Positions 50,768 to 60,108 of a stretch of 64,000 bases of DNA are shown here, one piece after another. Positions within the stretch are counted from its first letter, which is position 1. Each line of letters opens with the position of its first letter. The position numbers and the translations under genes are program-made. Origin of the DNA: Brachybacterium phenoliresistens (GTDB lineage: Bacteria > Actinomycetota > Actinomycetes > Actinomycetales > Dermabacteraceae). The stretch covers positions 186,001 to 250,000 of the forward strand of contig NZ_KK069994.1 in the NCBI RefSeq assembly GCF_000576425.1. Reading direction: 5' to 3'. The notes under the pieces were generated by a model. The model searched no databases. It was not told the origin of the DNA and saw nothing but the letters and a program-made list of their open reading frames with translations.

Positions 50768-53722
50768 GTGGCTAAGGTCCGCGTCCACGAGCTCGCCAAG
50801 GAGCTCGGACAGCCGAGCAAGGTCGTTCTGCAGAAGCTGCAGGACATGGGCGAGTTCGTCCGCTCCGCCTCGTCGACCATCGAGGCACCCGTCGCCCGCC
50901 GTCTGCGCGAGCAGTTCCCCGGCGACTCCGCCGGCAGCTCCGGCGGCCCCGCAACCCCCAAGCCCGCCGGCGCCCCGCGCCCCGGCGGCCCGTCCGCGCC
51001 CAAGCCCGGCTCCAAGCCGGCGCCGCGCCCTGCCGCCGAGAAGCCCGCGGCCCCGGCCGCCGGATCGCCGGCGGAGCAGTCCGCTCCCCGCACCCCGGCC
51101 GCGGATCGCCCGCAGGCCGAGGAGCGCCCCGCCGCCCCGGCGCCGTCCGAGCGCCGTCCCGGCGCCCCCGCCGCCCGTCCCGGCGCGGCACCGCGTCCCG
51201 GAGCGCAGCCGAAGCCCGCTCCGGCGGCGGAGGAGCAGTCCGCGCCCCGCCCCGGCGGCGCCCCCAAGCCGGGCTCCGCTCCGCGTCCCGGCGGCTCCAA
51301 CCGTCCGGGCAACAACCCCTTCGCCACCTCGCAGGGCATGCCCCGTCCGGGCGGCCCCCGTCCGCGCGGCGGCGGTGCCCCGCGCCCCGGCGGCGGTCCG
51401 GCCCGTCCGGGCAACAACCCCTTCGCGTCCTCGCAGGGCATGCCCCGTCCGGGCGGTCCGCGTCCGCAGCGCGGCGGGAACGACCAGTCCGCAGGCCGTC
51501 CGGCCCGCGGCGAGGGCGCTCCCCGTCCCGGCGGCGCCCCGCGTCCCGGCGGCGGTGCGCCCCGTCCGGGCATGCCGACCCCCGGCATCATGCGCCAGCA
51601 CTCCTCCGGCGGTCTCGCCGACTCCCGTCAGGGCGGCGGAGCACGTCCCGCACCGGGCGGCCGCGGTCGTCCCGGTGCCGGCGGCGGCGGTCGTCCCGGC
51701 GGCGGTCCCGGCGGCGGCGGGGGCTTCCCCGGCGGCGGTGGCGGCGGTCCGCGCGGCGGCCGCGGCGGCCGCGGCAGCACCCAGGGCGCCTTCGGGCGCG
51801 GCGGCAAGCCGGCGCGCTCGCGCAAGTCGAAGCGCGCGAAGCGCCAGGAGTTCGAGCAGATGCAGGCGCCCGCCCCGGGCGGCGTGCAGGTCCCTCGCGG
51901 TGACGGCTCGACCGTGGTGCGCCTGCGCCGCGGCGCCTCGCTGACCGACTTCGCCGATCGCATCGACGTCAACCCCGCGTCGCTGATCACGGTGCTCTTC
52001 GCGATGGGCGAGATGGCCACGGCCACCCAGTCCCTGGACGAGGACACCTTCCAGCTGCTCGGCACCGAGCTCGGCTACAAGATCGAGATCGTCTCCCCGG
52101 AGGACGAGGAGCGCGAGCTGCTCGAGCAGTTCGACATCGACCTCGATGCCGAGCTCGAGGACGAGGACGACGAGGACCGCCTCCCGCGGCCGCCGGTCGT
52201 CACCGTCATGGGCCACGTCGACCACGGCAAGACCCGCCTGCTCGACACGATCCGCAGCTCGAAGGTGGCCGCCGGCGAGGCCGGGGGCATCACCCAGCAC
52301 ATCGGCGCCTACCAGGTGTCGGTGGAGCACGAGGGCGCCGACCGCGCGATCACCATCATCGACACGCCGGGCCATGAGGCCTTCACGGCCATGCGTGCCC
52401 GTGGCGCCCAGGTCACCGACATCGCGATCCTCGTGGTCGCGGCCGATGACGGCGTCATGCCGCAGACCATCGAGGCGCTCAACCACGCCCAGGCGGCGAA
52501 CGTCCCGATCGTGGTCGCGATCAACAAGATCGACAAGGACGGCGCGAACCCGGACAAGATCCGCCAGCAGCTGACCGAGTACAACCTGATCGCCGAGGAG
52601 TACGGCGGCGACACCATGTTCGTCGAGGTCTCCGCCCTGGCGAACCTGAACATCGACGCGCTGCTCGAGGCCGTCCTGCTCACCGCGGACGCCGCGCTCG
52701 ACCTGCGGGCGAACCCGGACAAGGACGCCCGCGGCGTCTCCATCGAGGCGAACCTGGACCGCGGTCGCGGCCCGGTCGCCACGGTGCTGGTCCAGCAGGG
52801 CACGCTGAAGGTCGGGGACTCGATCGTCTGCGGCTCCGGCTACGGCCGCGTGCGCGCCATGCTCGACGAGAACGGCGATGCGATCGACGAGGCGGGCCCG
52901 TCCCGTCCCGTCCAGGTGCTGGGTCTGACCTCGGTCCCCGGGGCCGGCGATTCCCTCCTGGTCGCCCCGGACGACCGCACCGCCCGCCAGATCGCCGAGA
53001 AGCGCGAGGCCGCCAAGCGTGCGGCCGCCCTGTCGAAGTCCCGCAAGCGCATCAGCCTCGAGGACATCAACAAGGCCATGGCCGAGGGCAAGGTCGAGAC
53101 CCTCAACCTCATCCTCAAGGGCGATGCGGCGGGCTCCGTCGAGGCGCTCGAGGAGTCGCTGCTGGGCATCGACGTCGGCGAGGATGTGCAGCTGCGCATC
53201 ATCGACCGCGGCGTCGGCGCGATCACGATGAACAACATCAACCTCGCCGTCGCCTCGGACGCCGTGATCATCGGCTTCAACGTGCGCGCGGAGGGCCAGA
53301 ACGCGGAGTACGCCGACCGCGAGGGCGTGGAGATCAAGTACTACAGCGTGATCTACCGTGCCATCGAGGAGGTCGAGCAGGCTCTGCAGGGCATGCTCAA
53401 GCCGGAGTACGAGGAGGTCGAGACGGGCTCCGCGGAGATCCGCGACATCTTCCGGTCCTCCAAGTTCGGCAACATCGCCGGCTCCATCGTCCGCAGCGGG
53501 GAGATCCGTCGTGGGGCGAAGGCCAGGATCACCCGCAACGGCGTGGTGATCACGGAGAACCTCGAGATCGCGGGACTGCGTCGCTTCAAGGACGACGTCA
53601 CCGAGGTCCGCGAGGGATTCGAGTGCGGTATCAACCTCGGCTCCTTCAACGACCTGCAGCTCGAGGACGTCATCACCACCTACGAGATGCGCGAGAAGCC
53701 GCGCCAGGCCGGCGCGAAGTGA
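50768..53722 (+). CDS. infB: Translation initiation factor IF-2
   Basis: Delivers fMet-tRNA to the 30S and drives subunit joining. 984 residues. An IF2-N domain ([31 protein letters not shown]) is followed by about 300 residues of Pro/Gly/Arg-rich disorder containing a 34-residue tandem duplication, a second IF2-N-like segment ([24 protein letters not shown]), the G domain ([22 protein letters not shown]) and domains II-IV. GTG start with ACAGGAGAAAT upstream. A hairpin follows. Confidence 0.98.
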   Translation: MAKVRVHELAKELGQPSKVVLQKLQDMGEFVRSASSTIEAPVARRLREQFPGDSAGSSGGPATPKPAGAPRPGGPSAPKPGSKPAPRPAAEKPAAPAAGSPAEQSAPRTPAADRPQAEERPAAPAPSERRPGAPAARPGAAPRPGAQPKPAPAAEEQSAPRPGGAPKPGSAPRPGGSNRPGNNPFATSQGMPRPGGPRPRGGGAPRPGGGPARPGNNPFASSQGMPRPGGPRPQRGGNDQSAGRPARGEGAPRPGGAPRPGGGAPRPGMPTPGIMRQHSSGGLADSRQGGGARPAPGGRGRPGAGGGGRPGGGPGGGGGFPGGGGGGPRGGRGGRGSTQGAFGRGGKPARSRKSKRAKRQEFEQMQAPAPGGVQVPRGDGSTVVRLRRGASLTDFADRIDVNPASLITVLFAMGEMATATQSLDEDTFQLLGTELGYKIEIVSPEDEERELLEQFDIDLDAELEDEDDEDRLPRPPVVTVMGHVDHGKTRLLDTIRSSKVAAGEAGGITQHIGAYQVSVEHEGADRAITIIDTPGHEAFTAMRARGAQVTDIAILVVAADDGVMPQTIEALNHAQAANVPIVVAINKIDKDGANPDKIRQQLTEYNLIAEEYGGDTMFVEVSALANLNIDALLEAVLLTADAALDLRANPDKDARGVSIEANLDRGRGPVATVLVQQGTLKVGDSIVCGSGYGRVRAMLDENGDAIDEAGPSRPVQVLGLTSVPGAGDSLLVAPDDRTARQIAEKREAAKRAAALSKSRKRISLEDINKAMAEGKVETLNLILKGDAAGSVEALEESLLGIDVGEDVQLRIIDRGVGAITMNNINLAVASDAVIIGFNVRAEGQNAEYADREGVEIKYYSVIYRAIEEVEQALQGMLKPEYEEVETGSAEIRDIFRSSKFGNIAGSIVRSGEIRRGAKARITRNGVVITENLEIAGLRRFKDDVTEVREGFECGINLGSFNDLQLEDVITTYEMREKPRQAGAK
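51302..51480 (+). repeat. 102-bp in-frame tandem duplication in infB linker
   Basis: The block beginning RPGNNPFA(T/S)[12 protein letters not shown] starts at 51302 and again at 51404. The second copy is nearly identical at DNA level over its first 60 bases. Confidence 0.75.
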
Positions 53723-53728
53723 CCGGTC

Positions 53729-53760
53729 GTGACGGGCGGTCCTCCGGGGCCGCCCGTCAC
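53729..53760. terminator. Hairpin after infB
   Basis: 11-bp perfect stem GTGACGGGCGG/CCGCCCGTCAC, 10-nt loop, 6 nt after the infB stop. Probably partial termination before the downstream genes. Confidence 0.7.
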
Positions 53761-53798
53761 GGGTCGCAGGCACCGGCGGGGCAGAGAGGGAGAGCCGC

Positions 53799-54923
53799 GT
53801 GAGCACGAGACTGCTCGCCCTGCGCGCCCCCTCGGCCAACCGCGTCTACACCGAGTCCGCAGGGCCTCTGTGCGTCCAGGAGGCGCACTGGGTCCTGCGG
53901 ACCCGTTTCGCGGGCATCCGGGTGCGCGAGCGCACCCTCGCCGGGCTCGACCACCTGGAGATCACGGCCGATGCGCCCGTCCGGGAGCTCGTCCCCGTCG
54001 TCTCGACCCTGTCCGGCGTCATGGCGCTGTACGAGCCTGCCGAGCCGCCGGAGGCCGCGGGCGAGCCCGCGGACCAGGACCCGACGCCGCTCCTGCGACC
54101 GGTTCCGCTGGCGCCGGTGCTGCGCCATCCCAGCGATCTCGAGACCACCCTGAAGTATCCGGGCAAGACCAACGAGCAGTTCACCGCCCTGCTGATCAAC
54201 ACGGCCGCGGCGCTCAGCGAGCATCGCGATCGCCTGCTGGAGGGCAGCCTGACGCTGCTGGACCCCATGTGCGGTCGCGGCACCACCCTGAACCGTGCCC
54301 TGCGCCTGGGCCTGAGCCCGATCGGCGCGGAGCTGGACCGCAAGGACACCGACGCGTACCGCACGTTCCTGCTCACCTGGGCGCGCGGTCACCGCTACCG
54401 GCACTCCTCCGATGCCCGCCGGCTCACCGTGCGCGGCCGGACCATCGGCAGCCGGTTCGACGCGCAGCTGGCGCCGGACAAGCAGTCCCTGCGCGCCGGC
54501 GGCCAGAGCATCACCGTGCTCGGCTGCGACACCCTCGACCTCGGCCACGTGCTGCCCGACGGGCGCATGGACGCCGTGGTCGCCGATCTCCCCTACGGCA
54601 TCCAGCACGGCGCGCATCACCGGGGCGCGGTGCGCCGCTCCCCGCTCGAGGTGCTCGCCGACGCCGCCCCGGTGTGGCGCCGGCTCATGCGTGCCGGCGC
54701 CGGCATGGCGCTGGCCGTGAACCGTCGCACCGCGCCGTACGCCGAGGCGCGCGCCGTGCTCGCCGAGGCCGGCCTGGACGTGGTCAGCGCCGACGGCGCC
54801 TTCCGCCACCGCGTGGACCAGGCCATCGACCGTGATGTGCTGCTGGCCGTACGCAGCGATCACCCCCGTGCCGAGGCGCTGCGTGCGCTCGGCGCCCCCG
54901 AGGAAAGGACCTCCCATGCATGA
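53799..54923 (+). CDS. TRM11-like SAM-dependent RNA methyltransferase
   Basis: 374 residues. The C-terminal half is a methyltransferase with motif I DPMCGRGTTLNRALRLG (about residue 152) and the catalytic ADLPYGIQHG motif ((D/N)-L/P-P-Y/F), typical of exocyclic-amine (N2-guanine) RNA methyltransferases such as Trm11/TrmG10. The preceding SDLETTLKYPGKTNEQFTALL also fits that family. The N-terminal 110 residues may replace a THUMP domain, but I cannot confirm this. GTG start with GAGGGAGAG upstream. It overlaps rbfA by 8 nt, so co-translated with a 30S maturation factor. Confidence 0.82.
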   Translation: MSTRLLALRAPSANRVYTESAGPLCVQEAHWVLRTRFAGIRVRERTLAGLDHLEITADAPVRELVPVVSTLSGVMALYEPAEPPEAAGEPADQDPTPLLRPVPLAPVLRHPSDLETTLKYPGKTNEQFTALLINTAAALSEHRDRLLEGSLTLLDPMCGRGTTLNRALRLGLSPIGAELDRKDTDAYRTFLLTWARGHRYRHSSDARRLTVRGRTIGSRFDAQLAPDKQSLRAGGQSITVLGCDTLDLGHVLPDGRMDAVVADLPYGIQHGAHHRGAVRRSPLEVLADAAPVWRRLMRAGAGMALAVNRRTAPYAEARAVLAEAGLDVVSADGAFRHRVDQAIDRDVLLAVRSDHPRAEALRALGAPEERTSHA

Positions 54924-55440
54924 GAACCCCCGCGCCCGAAAGCTCGCCGATCGCATCAAGGTGATCGTGGCGACCGCCCTGGACACCCGGGTCAAGGACC
55001 CGCGCCTGGGCTTCGTGACGATCACCGACGTGCGCGTGACCGGCGACCTCCAGCACGCCTCCGTCTTCTACACCGTGTACGGCACCGAGGAGGAGCGCGA
55101 GGGCACGGCCGCCGCCCTGCGCAGCGCGACCGGCATGCTGCGCAGCGAGGTCGGCCGCCAGACGACCGTGCGCCTGACCCCCTCGCTCGAGTTCATCGCC
55201 GATGCGATCCCCGAGAACGCCCGGACCATCGACGACCTCCTGGTCGAGGCCCGTCATCGCGACGCGGAGCTCTCCGGCCTCAAGGAGGGCGCCCAGTACG
55301 CGGGGGAGGCGGATCCCTACCGCCAGCCGCGCGAGGACGACCCCGACCTCGAGGACGACGACCTCGAGGACGACGACCTGGACGAGGACGAGCACGACTC
55401 CGAGGATCGCGAGGGCGATGCCGAGGAGCCGCGCGCGTGA
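54916..55440 (+). CDS. rbfA: Ribosome-binding factor A
   Basis: Cold-shock 30S maturation factor. The type-II KH-like domain covers residues 1-115 (ARKLADRIKVIVATALDTRVKDPRLGFVTITDVRVTGDLQHASVFYTVYG). A tail of about 55 residues follows, almost wholly acidic (DDD/EDD runs), unusually long. It starts within the end of the Trm11-like gene and overlaps truB by GTGA. Confidence 0.96.
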   Translation: MHENPRARKLADRIKVIVATALDTRVKDPRLGFVTITDVRVTGDLQHASVFYTVYGTEEEREGTAAALRSATGMLRSEVGRQTTVRLTPSLEFIADAIPENARTIDDLLVEARHRDAELSGLKEGAQYAGEADPYRQPREDDPDLEDDDLEDDDLDEDEHDSEDREGDAEEPRA

Positions 55441-56417
55441 GTGCGCCCCACGGCGTCCTCCTGGTCGACAAGGCCCCCGACCGCACCAGCCACGACGTGG
55501 TCGCCCGCGTCCGCTGGCTGCTGGGGACGAAGAAGGTCGGGCACGCCGGCACCCTGGACCCGATGGCCACCGGCCTGCTGATCCTGGGGATCGGTCAGGG
55601 GACACGGCTGCTCACCCATCTGGTGGGGCTGCCCAAGACCTACACGGCGACGATCCGCCTGGGCGCCGCCACCACCACCGACGACCGCGAGGGCGAGCCG
55701 ATCGGTCCGGCGCGTGACGCCTCCGGGATCTCCCTCGCACAGGTCGAGGCGGCGCTCGCACCGCTGCGCGGGGACATCCTCCAGGTGCCCTCGACGGTGA
55801 GCGCCATCAAGGTCGACGGGAAGCGGGCCTATGCCCGTGCCCGGGCGGGGGAGGACGTCCAGCTCGCCGCACGGCCGGTGACGATCTCCCGCTTCGCGGT
55901 GACCGCGTCCCGGCGCGAGGGCGGCTTCCTCGACCTCGACGCGGTCGTCACCTGCAGCTCGGGGACGTACGTGCGCGCGCTCGCCCGCGACCTCGGGACG
56001 GCCCTCGGCGTCGGCGGGCACCTCACGGCGCTGCGCCGCGAGGAGGTCGGCCCCTTCCGCGTCGGCGAGTCCGTGCACGTCCCGGCGCGCGGCGAGGGCG
56101 ACGACGTCGACCTGCCGCTGCTGGGCCTCGGCGCGGCGGCCTCCCGGGTGATGCCCACAGTGCCTGTCGACGAGGCCGCGGCTCGGGACCTGGGCCATGG
56201 GAAGCAGGTCCGCGCCCTGCGCCCCGCCGCGCCGGACGCCGCCCCCGCTGCGGCGGATGCCGCCCCCGCTGCGGCGGATGCCGCCGCAGGGCCGGCGGGG
56301 GAGAGCCCCCGGGCCGCCCTCGACCCGGCCGGGCACCTCGCCGCGGTCGTCCGCGAGGAGCCCGGGGACGGGCTGCTGCGCCCCGTCCTGGTGGTGCCTC
56401 CCGAGGCCCGCACCTGA
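55437..56417 (+). CDS. truB: tRNA pseudouridine-55 synthase
   Basis: Makes psi55 in the T loop of tRNAs. 326 residues: GVLLVDKAPDRTSHDVV, catalytic Asp in HAGTLDPMATGLL (about residue 40), VPSTVSAIKVDGKRAYARAR and the thumb region CSSGTYVRALARDLG. The C-terminal half of the PUA-like region holds an AADAAPAAADAA repeat. GTG start coupled to rbfA. Confidence 0.96.
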   Translation: MSAPHGVLLVDKAPDRTSHDVVARVRWLLGTKKVGHAGTLDPMATGLLILGIGQGTRLLTHLVGLPKTYTATIRLGAATTTDDREGEPIGPARDASGISLAQVEAALAPLRGDILQVPSTVSAIKVDGKRAYARARAGEDVQLAARPVTISRFAVTASRREGGFLDLDAVVTCSSGTYVRALARDLGTALGVGGHLTALRREEVGPFRVGESVHVPARGEGDDVDLPLLGLGAAASRVMPTVPVDEAAARDLGHGKQVRALRPAAPDAAPAAADAAPAAADAAAGPAGESPRAALDPAGHLAAVVREEPGDGLLRPVLVVPPEART

Positions 56418-56459
56418 GCCGAGACGGCCCGGTCTCCCGTCCGGCGCACCGCGCGAACG

Positions 56460-56499
56460 CGAAGGGCCCCGATGATCCGCGGATCATCGGGGCCCTTCG
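56460..56499. terminator. Strong bidirectional terminator between truB and the L,D-transpeptidase
   Basis: 18-bp perfect stem (56461-56478/56481-56498), extended by one C-G pair, with a minimal loop. It lies between convergent genes. Confidence 0.85.
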
Positions 56500-56525
56500 G
56501 CGACCGGCGTGCGCCGGCGGGGCGA

Positions 56526-58079
56526 TCAGTAGTGGACCTCCACGCGGGTGCCCTCGGACGCCCAGTCGTACAGCCACTTCGCATCGGAGACCGGCATGTT
56601 GATGCAGCCGTGCGAGCCGGAGTAGCCGAAGGACGAGCGCCACGGCGCGCCGTGGAAGGCGTACCCGTTGTGGAAGTACTGCACCCACGGGACGTCCTCG
56701 GTGTAGTAGTAGCGCGGGTCGTCCTCGCCGTACCGGGACGCATTGGTCATGTCCTGGTTCTCGTAGCGGAGGTAGATCTCGTACGAGCCGGTGACCGTCT
56801 CGTAGTCCTTCTTCCCGTCGACCATCGAGCGCGGGCCCCACACCGGGGTGTCCCCGACGTAGGCGGTGACCGTCTTGTTGCTCAGATCCGCGTCGATCCA
56901 CTTCTCGCCGGACGGCGTGGCCTTCTCGGTCGGCTCCGCACCGGGCGTCGCCGTGGAGCCCTCGGCGGGGGCGGTGGCCTCATCCGTCGGAGCCGTCGGC
57001 GCCTTCACCTGCGTGACCTCGGCGGGGGTGGTCGAGGTCTCGAAGGCGGCCTCGAGCGGGGTCCTGCCCTGCAGCGAGGCGATCAGCTCGTCGGAGACGG
57101 CGTCGGTGTTGGTGACCTTCAGGCCGTCCTCCTTCTCGGCGACGACCTTGACGACCTTGCCGGAGGCGTCGACCTGCTCGATGCCGTCCTTCGCCTCGAC
57201 GCTGTCCTTCTCGGCGCGGGAGGACACCCAGTCGCGCACGGCGTCCTCGTCCACGGCGATCTGGAGGCCGTCGGCGGCCTCGGTGGGGACCACCGAGATC
57301 CACTCGCTGCGGCGCTCGGGGGAGACCTCGTGGGTCTCGCCGTCGGGACCGGCGATCGACATCGGCTGCTCCAGGATCGCGTCGATCTCGTCGACGACGG
57401 CCTGGGCCTCCTCGGTGGTGACCGCGGGGGCGATCTCCTCGATGGTCTGCTCGACGGAGAAGTCCTGCAGGGCCGGGGCGTTCTCGGTCACGGCGGAGAC
57501 CAGCTCGGAGGGCTCGACGCCCTGGCCGGGCGTGCCCTCGACGACCTTCCACGCCTCCTCGTCCTCGTCGTAGACGACCTGCGCGTCCACCGGGACGGTG
57601 CGGTCGGCGGGGACGAGGGAGGTCGCGTAGGCGGCGACGGCGGCCCGGTCCACGGAGACCACCGGCTCGACGGACCGCTCGCCCGACCAGGTCGAGGAGA
57701 GGACCTCGGGGATGGTGCCGTCGTGGTCGACGGCGCTCTGCGCGGTCGCCGGGGCGTCGACGCTGACGCCGAGATCGGCCAGGGTGGCCTCGTGGTCGGT
57801 GCCGTCGGCGGTCACGGTCACCGTGACGCCCTCGGCGCGCTCGGCGATGGCCGCGGCGATCTGCTCCGCGGTCTGGCCCGAGACGTCCTGTCCCAGCACC
57901 GTGGTCCCGGGCAGCGCCTTGCCGGCGTACTGCTTGGCGTAGGCGAAGGCGCCGCCGGTCAGGACGACGGCGATGACGGCCAGGATCGCCACCACGATGA
58001 GCACGAGGCGGCGTCGTCCGGATCGCGCGACGGGCCCTGTCGGGCCGCCGAGCGCCGCGGCGTCGGTCACGTTCGACAT
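56526..58079 (-). CDS. L,D-transpeptidase (YkuD) with two PG-binding-like domains
   Basis: 517 residues. A short cytoplasmic tail, one membrane anchor (LVLIVVAILAVIAVVLTGGAFAY), then two related alpha/beta regions (about 55-180 and 180-330) like the PG_binding_4 repeats that precede YkuD, a Thr/Pro/Glu-rich linker, and a YkuD domain with the catalytic YSGSHGCINMP (active Cys). It forms 3-3 peptidoglycan cross-links or attaches proteins outside the cell. AGGAAG lies 11 nt before the ATG. A TATCGT at 58181-58176 is a possible -10. Confidence 0.93.
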   Translation of the reverse strand: MSNVTDAAALGGPTGPVARSGRRRLVLIVVAILAVIAVVLTGGAFAYAKQYAGKALPGTTVLGQDVSGQTAEQIAAAIAERAEGVTVTVTADGTDHEATLADLGVSVDAPATAQSAVDHDGTIPEVLSSTWSGERSVEPVVSVDRAAVAAYATSLVPADRTVPVDAQVVYDEDEEAWKVVEGTPGQGVEPSELVSAVTENAPALQDFSVEQTIEEIAPAVTTEEAQAVVDEIDAILEQPMSIAGPDGETHEVSPERRSEWISVVPTEAADGLQIAVDEDAVRDWVSSRAEKDSVEAKDGIEQVDASGKVVKVVAEKEDGLKVTNTDAVSDELIASLQGRTPLEAAFETSTTPAEVTQVKAPTAPTDEATAPAEGSTATPGAEPTEKATPSGEKWIDADLSNKTVTAYVGDTPVWGPRSMVDGKKDYETVTGSYEIYLRYENQDMTNASRYGEDDPRYYYTEDVPWVQYFHNGYAFHGAPWRSSFGYSGSHGCINMPVSDAKWLYDWASEGTRVEVHY

Positions 58080-58282
58080 GGATACGTTCGCTTCCTGGCG
58101 GCATTCCCTCCGTCCGCACGCGGGCGCGCGTGCGGGGGCATCGGGGGTACTTCCCCTCAACCGCCTTTCCCGACCACGATACCGGACGGTCCCCCGCCCG
58201 CCACGTGGCCATGGCCACAGGCGCGGCACGTGTCCGCCGCCACGCCTGCGGCGCCGTGGGCGGCGCGGGCGCGGCGCGGCGC

Positions 58283-58288
58283 TACAGT
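58283..58288 (+). promoter_or_regulatory. Candidate -10 for ribF
   Basis: TACAGT about 119 nt before the ribF GTG, in the divergent gap. Confidence 0.4.
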
Positions 58289-58406
58289 GGTCTGCGGCCG
58301 GCCCGTGCCGGGCGCGACGCCGACGCCCCGCGACCGCGCGGGATCGCGGCCGCGACCCCTCCCGACGTCGCCGGGCCCCACCCGCCGCAAGGACAGGAAC
58401 CATCCC

Positions 58407-59489
58407 GTGACACGCGCCCCCCTCTGGCACTCCCTCGAGGAGGTGCCCGCCGACCTCGGCGCGACCGCCGTCACCATCGGCAACTTCGACGGGGTCCACC
58501 TGGGCCATCGGGCCGTGCTGGCGCGGCTGCGCGCCGCCGCCGAGCAGCGCGGCCTGCGCCCCGTGGCCCTCACCTTCTGGCCCCATCCCCGCCACGTGAT
58601 GGGGGATCCGGCCCGCACCCCGCTGATCACGGCCCACGAGGACCGCGACCGCCTCCTGCTGGGGACGGGGATCGCCGGAGTCCTGGACCTCGCCTTCACG
58701 GGGGAGTTCGCCCAGCACTCCGCCGACGACTTCGTGCGGATCTTCCTGGTCGAGGGGCTCGGCATGCGCTGCGTGGTCATGGGGGCCGACTCCCGCTTCG
58801 GCCGGGCCAACGAGGGCGACCTGACCACCATGCGCGAGCTGGCCGAGCGCTACGGCTTCGACGTGGTGCTGGTCGAGGACCAGGGCCACGAGGAGCTCAC
58901 CGGGACGTCGCCCGAGCAGGTCGGACCGGACGGCATCGCGGAGATCGGCGGCGCGCAGGTCCGCCGCGACCGGGTCTCCTCCTCCGAGATCCGCACCGCG
59001 CTGCTGGACGGGGACGTCGGCACCGCCGCCTCGATGCTGGGTCGCTTCCACACGGTCGCCGACGTGGTCCACCACGGCTTCAAGCGCGGCCGCGAGCTGG
59101 GCTTCCCGACCGCGAACCTCGGGCCGGTGCCGCGGGGGCTGGTCCCCGCCGACGGGGTCTACACCGGGCTGCTCTCCGTGATCGAGCAGGCGCCCGAGCA
59201 CCGGGGCACGCCGCCCCTGTCGCGCGCCGCGGCGACCATCTCCATCGGCACCAACCCCACCTTCCCCAGCGAGGACGGCATCGCCCCGCGCATGGTCGAG
59301 GCGTACGTCCACGGCGACCACGACCTCGATCTCTACGGGGACCTGGTCGTCCTCGAGTTCGTCGCACGGCAGCGCCCGACGGTCACCTTCGAGACCGTGG
59401 AGGCGCTCGTCGAACAGATGGAGCGGGACAAGGACGTGACCCGCCGCACCCTCGCGTCGCTCCCCGGCCTGGACGGCCCGCGTCCCTGA
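58407..59489 (+). CDS. ribF: Bifunctional riboflavin kinase/FAD synthetase
   Basis: Makes FMN and FAD. 360 residues: N-terminal nucleotidyltransferase with TIGNFDGVHLGHRAVL and SSEIRTALLDGDV, and C-terminal riboflavin kinase with RGRELGFPTANL, DGVYTG and the catalytic Glu region VEAYVHGDHDLDLYGDLVVLEF. GTG start with AAGGACAGGA upstream. No riboflavin (FMN) riboswitch is seen before it. truB-ribF-rpsO is a standard order, here interrupted by the transpeptidase gene. Confidence 0.96.
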   Translation: MTRAPLWHSLEEVPADLGATAVTIGNFDGVHLGHRAVLARLRAAAEQRGLRPVALTFWPHPRHVMGDPARTPLITAHEDRDRLLLGTGIAGVLDLAFTGEFAQHSADDFVRIFLVEGLGMRCVVMGADSRFGRANEGDLTTMRELAERYGFDVVLVEDQGHEELTGTSPEQVGPDGIAEIGGAQVRRDRVSSSEIRTALLDGDVGTAASMLGRFHTVADVVHHGFKRGRELGFPTANLGPVPRGLVPADGVYTGLLSVIEQAPEHRGTPPLSRAAATISIGTNPTFPSEDGIAPRMVEAYVHGDHDLDLYGDLVVLEFVARQRPTVTFETVEALVEQMERDKDVTRRTLASLPGLDGPRP

Positions 59490-59495
59490 TACGAT
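59490..59495 (+). promoter_or_regulatory. Candidate -10 for rpsO
   Basis: TACGAT directly after the ribF stop, giving a leader of about 145 nt before rpsO that could carry S15 autoregulation. Confidence 0.4.
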
Positions 59496-59648
59496 TCTGG
59501 CGCCGTGAATTCGGCCGCGGAGGGGCGCGCATCCACCTCGTCGCCCTGCTCGGCCGTCGTTCGGTCCGCAGCGCAGCGAGGGGTGCCCCGCTCAGAGAGC
59601 CCGGGAGAACAGGCCCCGGCGCGCCGCGCAACGACCGAGGGAGAGAGC

Positions 59649-59918
59649 ATGGCTTTCGACACTGCCACCAAGCAGGAGATCATCAAGGAGTACGGCACGA
59701 GCGAGGGCGACACGGGCTCGCCCGAGGTCCAGATCGCGCTCCTGACGCACCGCATCACCTACCTGACCGAGCACCTCAAGACCCACAAGCACGACCACCA
59801 CAGCCGTCGGGGTCTGATGCTGCTGGTCGGCCAGCGCAAGCGGCTTCTGCAGTACCTGCAGAACGTCGAGATCGAGCGGTACCGTTCGCTGATCCAGCGA
59901 CTCGGCATCCGCCGATGA
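59649..59918 (+). CDS. rpsO: 30S ribosomal protein S15
   Basis: 89 residues, exact family length: [58 protein letters not shown]. Binds the central domain of 16S rRNA. GAGGGAGAG before the ATG. A terminator separates it from pnp. Confidence 0.98.
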   Translation: MAFDTATKQEIIKEYGTSEGDTGSPEVQIALLTHRITYLTEHLKTHKHDHHSRRGLMLLVGQRKRLLQYLQNVEIERYRSLIQRLGIRR

Positions 59919-59923
59919 CCTCC

Positions 59924-59957
59924 AGCCGCCGCTCGCCCTCCGGGGCGGGCGGCGGCT
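59924..59957. terminator. Hairpin terminator after rpsO
   Basis: 15-bp stem with one G-T pair and a TCCG tetraloop, 6 nt past the stop. Confidence 0.8.
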
Positions 59958-60108
59958 CGGTTCCCACCCCCTGAATCCAGACACCCCGCCCCCGGACCAG
60001 GTTCGGTCCTCGGCAGAGACCTGCGGAACCCGCGACAGCGGACCGTCCGCGCGCCTCTGACGATGGCCGCACCGGCAGGGGCACCCACCCCCTCCAGAGG
60101 AGCAGCCC

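Noticed and set aside
51000-51800. Possible CRISPR-like or satellite repeats
   Set aside because: The periodicity is codon-level Pro/Gly/Arg coding repeat within infB, in frame, with no spacers.
50294-53839. Long minus-strand frame opposite infB
   Set aside because: It mirrors the repetitive IF2 linker (Gly/Arg/Ala runs) and has no start signal or family motif.
58289-58406. FMN riboswitch before ribF
   Set aside because: The conserved RFN blocks (AGGATAT, CCGACNG arrangement) are not visible in the leader.
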